Shown here in pieces: positions 44,536-64,000 of a stretch of 64,000 nucleotides of DNA. Below the pieces are notes generated by a model. It was not told the DNA's origin and searched no databases. It was given only the letters and a program-made list of their open reading frames with translations. The translations under genes and the position numbers were made by a program. The stretch is from Leptoclinus maculatus (Eukaryota; Chordata; Actinopteri; Perciformes; Stichaeidae): assembly GCA_032191485.1 (NCBI GenBank), contig JAVDOI010000074.1, forward strand, positions 650,848-714,847. Reading direction: 5' to 3'. The stretch's first letter is position 1. Each line of letters begins with the position of its first letter.

Positions 44536-46310
44536 ATCCGCAGGTTTGAATCTCAAGTCCAGACACGGTCACTGCCCTTGGGCAAGGCACTCAACCCGCG
44601 CAACACACACACACACACACACCGATACACTTTATTTCTTATTGGCTGTTGGCTCACTTATAAAAGTTCAACGTAATAACAAAACTACATTTTAAAACAT
44701 CAGCTGTTCTAGTTTTGTTTTTCGATGTGTTTTTTTCTATAAAATAAAGTAAAATTCTAGGATGCAATGAAAATGTGTGTTTTGTATTGTAATAGTTGTG
44801 TTTAATGATTATTATTTCAGTGTAACCGGAAGCTACTGAAGACGATGAATACGCTTTAAGTTGTTTATTTGTGCTGAACTGAAATAACTTATATTAAGAC
44901 ATCAGATGTTATTTTAGGCTACTTCAAATGTAAAAATATGTTTAGATTCTCCAGTAATAAAATCCAAACACCGACGGCTGAAATCAGAACGTTTAATTCT
45001 ACATCCATTAAAACAATGAATTGCAATTTTTTAAAGCAAATTTACTTTGATTATTTATGAGAAATTAATCATTTTATATGGTTTTAAATGTGCAGAGTCG
45101 TTTAATACAAATGCTCAATAAGAGAACACAATAAGACACAAATAAATAATAAAAAAGCTGCTTTTATGAGGGATTTAATTTCTATATTTATTACAATAAA
45201 GAAGGATTTTATTTAGTCTGAATTTTTAAATTATTATTTTCTTTATTCATACGCGGGTTTATTCGGACCTCAGCTGTGGCTCGTGTATTGGATGCTGCTT
45301 TAGATTATTCTATCTTTGTCAAACGGAACACGAGTCCCTGTGATTAAGCAGGATCCAGCCCTCCCGTACCTGCACTCTGGACTCCGTGAGACCGACCCTC
45401 AGCGCCAGCTCCTCCCGCATGAAGATGTCTGGGTAGTGCGTTTTGGCGAAGCTCCTCTCCAGCTCGTTGAGCTGCGCCGGCGTGAAGCGGGTCCGGTGCC
45501 GCTTCTGTTTCTGACTCTGGCTCTGGCTCTGCTGCCCTCCTCCAGACTGGTTGTTGTTGTTGTTGTTGTTCTGCTTCTCCTGCTCTTTGCTGTTGACCTG
45601 CACCGCGTTGGATCCTCCGCCGCCGCCACCGCCGCCGCTGCTGATATCATCGCCCGGGAGCATCGTGGTCCCTTCCACGCCGTCCTGGCCCGGGCCGAGC
45701 TCCCCTGCGGAGTGTCCGGGGTCAGGGCCCCCTCCGCCGAGCCGGCACTTCAGAGCCTCCCTGTGACCCAGGAGCTCCGCTGCGGCATCCTTCATCCCTG
45801 CACGAGACAAAACCACAGCGCGTGAGATTTTTTAACAGTGAACACTTTTTGCTGGGAGGAAAAAAGGGACACATGGTTAAGCAAATACTTCTCATGCAAA
45901 ACGTTATTTTTGCTGCAGTAGAAAAAAGATACACATCATGCATCAAAGCAGATTTAAAACACAGATATTAAAAACACAATCAACGCGTGCAGCTCTTAGA
46001 GAGACAACTACAGCATGCACATTACAATCTGCTCCTTAAATACTCTTAATTCAATTCGATCACACCGATATCTTAGGAAATTGTTAAATCAAATTACGCG
46101 GTAATATAATAATAATAATTACTTTTCCAATGAATTAAGCGAGTTTAGCTCACTTCGGTCGCATTAAGAGGAAATAAGAAGCAAATTGACAACATTCAGA
46201 GCTTGATTTAGGATTAGAAGTGCCTCCAGCTTACAGTAGAGTTGAAGACCGGAGTTTGGTGATGATAACTCACCGAGGCGAGCATCCAGGAGGTCGGCAT
46301 GAGATAGCAT
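42492..46310 (-). CDS. otp: otp, orthopedia homeobox transcription factor (3 coding exons, complete)
   Basis: Otp is a nuclear paired-like homeodomain factor needed for hypothalamic neuroendocrine neurons (oxytocin/vasotocin, somatostatin, some dopaminergic cells). Exons of 37, 428 and 513 nt join to 978 nt, giving 325 aa, the same length as human OTP as I recall. MLSHADLLDARLG starts the protein; residues 110-169 are the homeodomain, beginning QKRHRTRFTPAQLNELERSF and including VWFQNRRAKWKKRK with Q50 and N51. The C-terminus carries the OAR motif, GTSIASLRRKALEH, ending MSFT. The variable N-terminal linker has runs of 8 Gly and 7 Asn, and a poly-Ala run follows the homeodomain. The intron inside the homeodomain, between Q and V of VQ/VW, is typical of this class. 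Fish keep two otp copies; I cannot tell a from b here. Confidence 0.97.
43005..45369 (-). other. otp intron 2
   Basis: 2.36-kb intron, AT-rich. It contains a TCC-rich stretch at 43715-43750, a (TG)n tract at 44499-44533 and a SINE-like fragment. No coding exon recognised. Confidence 0.6.
44499..44625 (+). repeat. (TG)n plus SINE-like fragment in otp intron 2
   Basis: After the (TG)n tract, gcaggtttgaatctcaagtc resembles a pol III B box, followed by cactgcccttgggcaaggca, a motif common in fish tRNA-derived SINEs, then a (CA)n run. Confidence 0.45.
45370..45797 (-). CDS. otp: otp coding exon 2 (N-terminal linker and most of homeodomain)
   Basis: 428 nt between cgtgcag and gtacgg. It encodes MKDAAAELLGHREALKCRL, low-complexity Gly, Asn and Gln/Ser runs, then the homeodomain from KRHRTRFTPAQLNELERSF to TESRVQ. 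The frame continues past the donor by chance but without similarity. Confidence 0.96.
46274..46310 (-). CDS. otp: otp coding exon 1
   Basis: 37 nt from ATG at 46310 to donor gtgagt, encoding MLSHADLLDARL plus the first base of a Gly codon. It is too short to appear as an open frame alone but matches the family N-terminus exactly. Confidence 0.93.
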
Positions 46311-46383
46311 TGCGCACCGCTCCAGGGCGAAGTGCTATTCCCAACAAAAAAAATATCTCTATGACTTTAACCTATTTAAGAAA

Positions 46384-46518
46384 TATATATAGACTAAATG
46401 AAAGCAAATTCGGTTTGTGGTTAAAAGGGAGGTTCGTTGCATTATAATGTAGTTTAGAGAAATGGGGAGGCGCTTAACAACGGAATGAACCCATGAGCTT
46501 CTCCAAACGAGGACCAAT
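46384..46518 (-). promoter_or_regulatory. Candidate otp core promoter
   Basis: A TATATATA run at 46384-46391 lies 75 bp upstream of the otp ATG, and an inverted CCAAT box is at 46514-46518. The TATA element would leave only a short 5' UTR, so the true start may lie further upstream. Confidence 0.3.
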
Positions 46519-46889
46519 CAGAGCTGAAGCCTGAGGTATGTCAGCTTTAGCCCGAGACCCCCCCCCCCCCTCCCCCCATCCTCTCACATCCACAAGTTCA
46601 TTCCTCCTCATTCCTGTAATTGGCTTTGATTTCTCCTCCAAATTACATCCAATAAAATAACCTGATTTAATATCTGTGTGAGAGCTTTCGACCCGTTCAA
46701 GAAATGTTGGATCACCACAATATTTGTTTAATTGTGCATGCTGCTCTGTGTTGTTTTGATAGAATAGTTTATTCATATATGAGGAGGAAGCACATGCTGC
46801 ATTAACAGATGCAACACCTTGAATACAAACTTCTATAATGTGAAGTTTATTCTTCTTTTTTTAGTCTCCATGATGCTATTGTCGACCTC

Positions 46890-47080
46890 TTTAAAGACAC
46901 TAAATGCCTCTTGGAGACCAAGTGAACCTCCTCTAATATGATTTCCCAGTCAGCCAAATAACAAACTTTGTATAATTCTAACCAGGCTCTCATTTTCAAG
47001 GCCATTAGGCTTTTATGTAATTAGCGCCGGATCTATACGCCTTTATTCCACATATCGGATCAGTATAAATTAGCGGTGAT
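46890..47080. promoter_or_regulatory. Candidate conserved noncoding element upstream of otp
   Basis: Unique block with cagtcagccaaataacaaac, ttttatgtaattagcgcc and tataaattagcggtga. TAATTAGC-type homeodomain sites recur. About 0.6 kb upstream of the otp ATG. Confidence 0.4.
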
Positions 47081-48445
47081 TTACTAGTATTTAGGCCCAA
47101 CTGTCAAGAAGGGAGGGACTTGGTACAAATGATGTGTGAGCGAATTAATTCGAAGGGAAAGTGGAGGGAGTTCAACATGAAAGGGACACAGTTAAAACAC
47201 CAGCATTTGCAACACGAGGAGGAGGCCTTTAAATCTAAATGATTTATATAGAAACAGAAGTAAGGAGCTCCCTTTATCTCTGAATAAACCGCCATTAGAC
47301 TCAATTAGCACAAACACACACACACCAGTCTGCCTTAATATTTAAGGACTAAACTAAATCGGACACGCTTCAGACAGATGTCGGGACGTTTGTGTGAGCG
47401 AGCAGGTTTTCTTTTAATTTATTATGTGCTGAAAAAAAAAAAAGAAGTGGCACAAAGGAGGCGTCCGAGCGTGAACCGGCTTCATCTTCTTCTTCTTCAT
47501 CCATCCAGGCTTCTAACGCCTCTCCGCTCGTCTTTTATTTGTCTGCAATCTGGTGGCACGAGGGGACAGACCGGGAGGGACGGATGGAGCGCGAGCCGTG
47601 TGCGGGGAAGTCTCCTCTCGGACGCATCGGAGTGTCTTTGCGCAGATTGTCTGCGTCTATTCTTCCGAGGAGAAGAAGAAGAGGTGGAGATATTTATTGT
47701 CCTCTCTCTATTTTTTTTTTTTTTTTTTAGAAGCTGGAATTTAAGGTAGATTTTAGGACATATTTATTTTACATAATTATAAATAAATTGTCTTATGTTA
47801 TTCGTGTTAATAATTAGGTGTGAAATGTAGCGTTTATTCTCGCGGCAGCAGCTTTTGTGGGCGCGTTGAAAGCCTATAAATGTTCGTTTAAAGTCATCAC
47901 ATTGCGGGATGATGGACTGCGCGCTTCACTTTACGACTCTCCGACAGCTCAGCGCTTTTATGGCTGTACAAACAGAAGTGAATGAGTCCTCTCGTGGCAG
48001 CAGGTCATATTTAACCCCAAAACAGCGAGACAGAGAGGGAGAGAGAGGGGGACGAGATGTCAGGAGGCGCGAGATATTTGTACTGGGCCAAAAAAAAAGG
48101 AATAATAAATATGATCTTGTCTGATTTTGTTTAATATTTCGTTTATTATTTACAAGCCGAGGAAATATATGTGTATGTAGAATAAGTGTTTTTCCCCCAA
48201 AATAAACACGTTTTTTTTGCTTGCTGCTGCCTGTAAAATAATTTATTTTGTTTTGTATGGATTGAATCTTGCAGTATTTCATGCTTTATTTGGAAAACGT
48301 GACTAATAAAACAATTTATTCAATGCACTAGAGACCTAAACACAAGTTTGCATTGTTATTTTTGTAATATGACCCAATTTGGAAGTTAGATGCAATGCAT
48401 TTAGTTCAACTAATTCAAAAGCATAATTTCACTTAATAGTGTCAA

Positions 48446-48447
<2 letters not shown>

Positions 48448-48503
<56 letters not shown>
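48448..48503. repeat. (GT)n microsatellite
   Basis: About 28 GT copies, uninterrupted. Confidence 0.95.
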
Positions 48504-48504
<1 letters not shown>

Positions 48505-48832
48505 GAAGGTCCTGGTTTTGCTGACTTGATAAGGCCGTAATTAGAGTAAACAAGGAGCACAGCGCAGTTCGCTACATCTCTCCACTAACGCGCTGACATC
48601 CATCTCATCCATGACATAAATAAAAATAGACAAACAAATTCGCCCCCTGCAAGTTAATGCGGTGCATCTGTGCGGAAAGTAGACGCTTTCACGCGCTGTG
48701 GAGATGAGGAGTGACTTTTAATAAAGAAAAAACAACAACATATGAGTGTGATACTGTAATGTGAATGGTGCATCAAGGTTGAAGCCTCTGAGGCAGTTTG
48801 TTTTACCTCCAGATTCATGTGTGTGTGTTGCC

Positions 48833-48902
48833 GTTTGGTACCAGGCGGGGCTCGAACCTCTGACCTCTTGGTTTACATGCACAGCCTCTCTACACCACGA
48901 GG
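48833..48902 (-). repeat. tRNA-like sequence, probable SINE head
   Basis: On the minus strand gcctcgtggtgtagagagg supplies an A-box-like TGGTGTAGAG and, about 30 nt on, ggttcgagccccgcc gives a near-perfect B box (GGTTCGAGCC). The end reads ggtacca. Acceptor-stem pairing looks poor and a CA-rich tail follows, so a tRNA-derived SINE fragment is likelier than a functional tRNA. Confidence 0.45.
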
Positions 48903-50079
48903 CCTTCGTGATTTCTGTTCTCTCTCCTTTCCTCCCCTCTGATCCGCCTTTGCAGTCTGTATTCACTCAATTAGAGATTTCTGAGGAGAAAAACAATCGA
49001 TCTTCCATCTGCACGAGCCCCAGTTTAACAAATGAGATTCTTGTTTCATGCAGCCGGTCTGGTGACAGTCATGGAGGGATTATATGGAGGAGCAGCCGAA
49101 TAATGTACCGTGTTGAAGAGGGAAAGGGAGCAGCTGATGCTGCAGCCGCAGCGGGGGAAACCAGAAGATATAAAGTTTGACATGGACCAACTTTAGCGGC
49201 AGAAAAGAAGGACGATGTGCGGAAAAAACGCATCTGTCCGTTTCTGTGTCGCTTCCGCGTCTGGAGGCGGCAACGCACCGCTTTCACGTCATAAATAAGG
49301 ACTCGTGTTGTCAATATCCCCTAAAGTTAAAGCCTATTTTTAATAGCAATAAGCTCTTAACATATTGCCTATAATCTGTAGCTCCTATTATTTGATTATT
49401 ATTACATTGATGCATTCAAATTTCAACCTTTTTTAAGGCCTAATATTTAGTGGTTTAATGTATTTATTTCATTTCATATCATGATATATTTAAATATTCA
49501 ACAAAGTAGCTTTCTAAAAAGTATATTAATTAACCTTTTTCTACTGGATTGTGGCGTAAAAGTGCCATAAAATGACGTAAGTAAAGCCCGATATAGCTCA
49601 CAATTACTTGAGCAAATACAGGCCCATACTTCCATACTACATCCTCTCACATTATGAGGTCGGAAATGTCAGGTCAGCTCGCTCAGAGGTTATATATACA
49701 CAGATCAAATCCTTCATTTAGTGCCAATTGTAGAAAGCCTACAGTTGGTTTCTCTGATAATTCACAGCAGAGGTTGAAGCAGCTCGTTCTGTTTTTATAG
49801 CAGCAGCCCCAATAAATGAGCTAATGAGTGAGTAATAGTTACTTAATGCAAGTAGAATTTTGAAGTACTTGCACTTGAGTGTTTCCTTTGTTATGCTTTT
49901 TATAGTCCACTACACCTCAGATTAAGACAACTGTGCTTTTAATATTCATTTATCCGACACATATAGAGACTCAGACCTTATAGAAACATCCGTTTATGAA
50001 ATAAGATGCACTTCACTTTCCTCCAATTAAACATTAAAATGCTGCTTTTAAATTCACGCATTAGTAGCCCAATAAAAAT

Positions 50080-50640
50080 CTAACGACATAATAAATCCAA
50101 CTCCCTGAAAAGAGGCCACTCCGCTGCCTCATGAGTGCTGTTATTTTGGCAGTTTATGTGACATTTAGCTGATAATACTTTTACATAAGGAAATGCAGGA
50201 GCGGTATACATCATCTCCTGTAGGATGTGAGAACGTGTTACCCAGCAGCCTCTACGTGTTCAGAGCAGTCAGCAGCCTGCACGGGGTCCTCTGGTCACAT
50301 AAACCCAGATGTAGCGCCCCGCCGCCGCATCTCATGCCTCAATTAGCGCCGCTGGCCCCCCTGCACGGACTCGATTAGGCCGTGATTTATCCGAAAGAAA
50401 TATAATTATACCTCCAAATAAAATAATCAGCATTGAAGAGCGATTTCCTTAACGAGACGGAGCGGGGTGGATGTCACGGAGTAGCAGCGCCTCATTAGGG
50501 CGGTAATGAGACTTTGGGGGTGATCCCAATAATTATCGAAATCTGTAAAATAAGGATCAAGTCAAATGTAACCTTAATTTGTCTGGCAATTGAGTTCGTT
50601 TATTAGTATGACTATTTAGGAAGGACTCTCTCAGCCTTTA
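50080..50640. promoter_or_regulatory. Candidate conserved noncoding element between otp and tbca
   Basis: Unique block with gcctcattagggcggtaatg, gatcccaataattatcga and taatttgtctggcaattgag. Dense in ATTA cores and free of repeats, unlike both flanks. Confidence 0.45.
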
Positions 50641-51500
50641 ACGCAAGGTGTCGTTATTTTAGGCCATTTGGAGAACAGATGTAACGTTTAATGTTTTATT
50701 ATTCACGGACGTAACCGACGTTTGTCTTTTAAACTGACAAAGTAACAACTCTGTACTGCAGGCTTCCATTCCACTGGTCTTAACAAGACTCAATTAAATC
50801 CATCAGTTAGGAGCTGAAACCATCAGTTTATTCATCAGTTATAGACTGAAAGAAAAGTACATTCCAACAATTTTGATAATTGACCAAAAAGAAAGAAACA
50901 TTCATTGTTTTAAGTTCCTCTAATATGATTATTTGCTGTTCTTTTCACTGTAAGTTGCATATATTTGTGTTTTGCACACAAGTTGTTCATGACATTTCAG
51001 AAACAATCAAAAGAATGAAAATAACCGTTACTTGCAGCTTTGGTTAGTATTCTGGGATGCATCGTCAGTAAACGTCTCCATACATACAAAAGGAATCATT
51101 CTGAAAAGTATTAAAGGTAAACATGGATAACTACAGTTTTCTTCTTTTTTTACTGTTTACATCATTCACCAGTGTAAAGCCTTCCCACTTCAAATCCATC
51201 CAGCAGTGGACCCACAGTGGTTATAATTGCAGAAAAGACAAACATGCGTGTGTGTGTTTAATTCTGTCTTTTAAAGTCCAGATTGTGTTTCAGTGTGACG
51301 AACAGAAAGAGAAACCCTCCTCTGTGATAAACCGAGTGTGATCACACGTTAACGCTAAACAGTAGAAAATAATCACATCAACAACGGAGACTGTGGGCAG
51401 ATTCAGTTCGCCCTCAACGGTCTCCAAACGGGTCCGACGAAAGGAATGAACATTAAAGAAGCGAGTGAATCTCACAGTGAGAACAGAAACAGATCAGAAA

Positions 51501-63083
<11,583 letters not shown>

Positions 63084-63170
63084 GGCTGTAGGTTGTGAGT
63101 ATTACTCGGCTGTAGCCTGCAGTCTGTGGATGTAACGTGCGTTGGGTTACTGCTGTGGAGCGTGTGCAAG

Positions 63171-63178
63171 CCGGAAGT
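63171..63178 (-). promoter_or_regulatory. ETS-type site in tbca promoter
   Basis: CCGGAAGT, the full ETS/GABP consensus, lies about 90 bp upstream of the tbca ATG. No TATA box is near. This fits a housekeeping, TATA-less promoter. Confidence 0.4.
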
Positions 63179-63335
63179 CAGAGACGACAAGCTGCGTGCA
63201 GATAAATCGAACTCTAGGAGCGGATGATCGTCGAACGTGTGGATCTCAATGACCGTTCCAGTAGTATGTGTCAATTAAATAAAAGAATACTATTCTTGCA
63301 GAGAATCATTGTATTCTTTTCTTTTGATATCAGTA

Positions 63336-63545
63336 TATAATATAATATAATATAATATAATATAATATAATATAATATAATATAATATAATATAATATAA
63401 TATAATATAATATAATATAATATAATATAATATAATATAATATAATATAATATAATATAATATAATATAATATAATATAATATAATATAATATAATATAA
63501 TATAATATCATATCATATCATATCATATCATATCATATCATATCA
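63336..63545. repeat. (TATAA)34 then (TATCA)8 pentanucleotide array
   Basis: 34 perfect TATAA copies at 63336-63505 change abruptly to 8 TATCA copies at 63506-63545. It sits about 250 bp upstream of the tbca ATG, in its 5' flank. Minus-strand Ile-Leu-Tyr frames are artefacts. Confidence 0.97.
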
Positions 63546-63840
63546 TATAATACAAATAGAAAATAAATTGTATTTATTTATTAATAATAATAATAATAAT
63601 AATACTTATTAATATCATTATTACAGAAAGAAAGAAGATAAGAGGCTGTAAACCAGATTGTACACATTATTTACGTGGAGATCTGAGGGTATAGCCAACA
63701 TTTGGAGACTATTCTGTCACATTTGAATCAGAATCAGAATCAGAACCGTTTTTGACGGAGGGGGAATTTATTGACCAGCTGCGGTTGTTCCACACTGAGA
63801 GAAGCCAGATGAGATGATCAAGGATATCTCAGCCGTCTCA

Positions 63841-63983
63841 TCTACCTATACCTACCTATATCTACCTATACCTACCTATATCTACCTATATCTACCTATA
63901 CCTACCTATCCATCTATCCATCTATCCATCTATCCATCTATCCATCTATCCATCTATCCATTGATCCATTGATCCATTGATCT
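63841..63983. repeat. Compound tetranucleotide/octanucleotide repeat at right edge
   Basis: (TACC/TATM) units give way to CCATCTAT repeats from about 63909 and then to CCATTGAT repeats, showing stepwise sequence drift. Confidence 0.9.
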
Positions 63984-64000
63984 GCACATACAGTCTCCTG

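Larger units (their letters stand above)
46519..51500. other. Spacer between otp and tbca
   Basis: 5 kb upstream of otp and downstream of tbca, without a supportable exon. Contains a C-run near 46559-46570, a T-run at 47709-47726, a (GT)n tract at 48448-48503, a tRNA-like sequence at 48833-48902, and candidate conserved elements at 46890-47080 and 50080-50640. The tbca 3' UTR occupies the right end; a possible AATAAA on minus lies near 50829. Confidence 0.6.

Noticed and set aside
48833..48902. Functional tRNA gene
   Set aside because: The A and B boxes are good but acceptor-stem pairing appears poor and a CA-rich tail follows, which suits a SINE better.
63290..63511. 73-codon Ile-Leu-Tyr frame at the right edge
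   Set aside because: Translation of the TATAA pentamer array.

Overview
This is a vertebrate genomic window, almost certainly from a ray-finned fish and probably a percomorph. Split genes have short GT-AG exons, introns and spacers are AT-rich, microsatellites are dense, and several dispersed repeats of a kind common in fish genomes are present. Four genes could be rebuilt exon by exon with continuous reading frames. In order they are pde8b (+ strand, 20 coding exons from 6629 to 22027, with the first exons lying off the left edge), wdr41 (- strand, 13 coding exons, 25109-33011, complete, 450 aa), otp (- strand, 3 coding exons, 42492-46310, complete, 325 aa) and tbca (- strand, 4 coding exons, 51501-63083, complete, 108 aa). 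As far as I recall, this matches the order PDE8B-WDR41-OTP-TBCA on human chromosome 5q, so it is an old conserved synteny block. No bacterial, phage or viral gene is present.

Layout: 1-6628 holds repeats and pde8b intron (or upstream) sequence: a 10-bp minisatellite cut by the window edge, a pyrimidine-rich 15/18-bp minisatellite, and (CT)n and (GT)n tracts. From 6629 to 22027 lie pde8b exons for a receiver-like domain, a PAS domain and the complete HD-type phosphodiesterase domain, with a 122-copy 16-bp minisatellite inside one intron. Between 22028 and 25108, pde8b and wdr41 converge on facing poly(A) signals. wdr41 follows, with a 66-copy 24-bp minisatellite in one intron. The stretch 33012-42491 has no gene and contains several candidate conserved noncoding elements and dispersed repeats. 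otp and its upstream spacer follow, then tbca, whose large introns hold a 2-kb GA-rich array and further candidate regulatory elements. The right edge has a TATAA pentamer array and tetranucleotide repeats upstream of tbca.

The four genes do not form one pathway. Pde8b hydrolyses cAMP; Wdr41 is the propeller subunit of the C9orf72-Smcr8 complex at lysosomes; Otp is a homeodomain factor of neuroendocrine hypothalamus; Tbca is a beta-tubulin folding cofactor. The likeliest reason for their linkage is that otp regulatory elements sit in and between its neighbours (a genomic regulatory block). This is inference.

I found no clear new biological system. The features most worth checking are a well-formed internal promoter plus first-exon candidate in pde8b (11068-11229), the exact 32-unit duplication inside the 16-bp minisatellite, the 24-bp minisatellite in which each unit carries a near-consensus 5' splice site antisense to wdr41, and facing poly(A) signals 5 bp apart. 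Most very long open frames here come from tandem repeats and are not genes.
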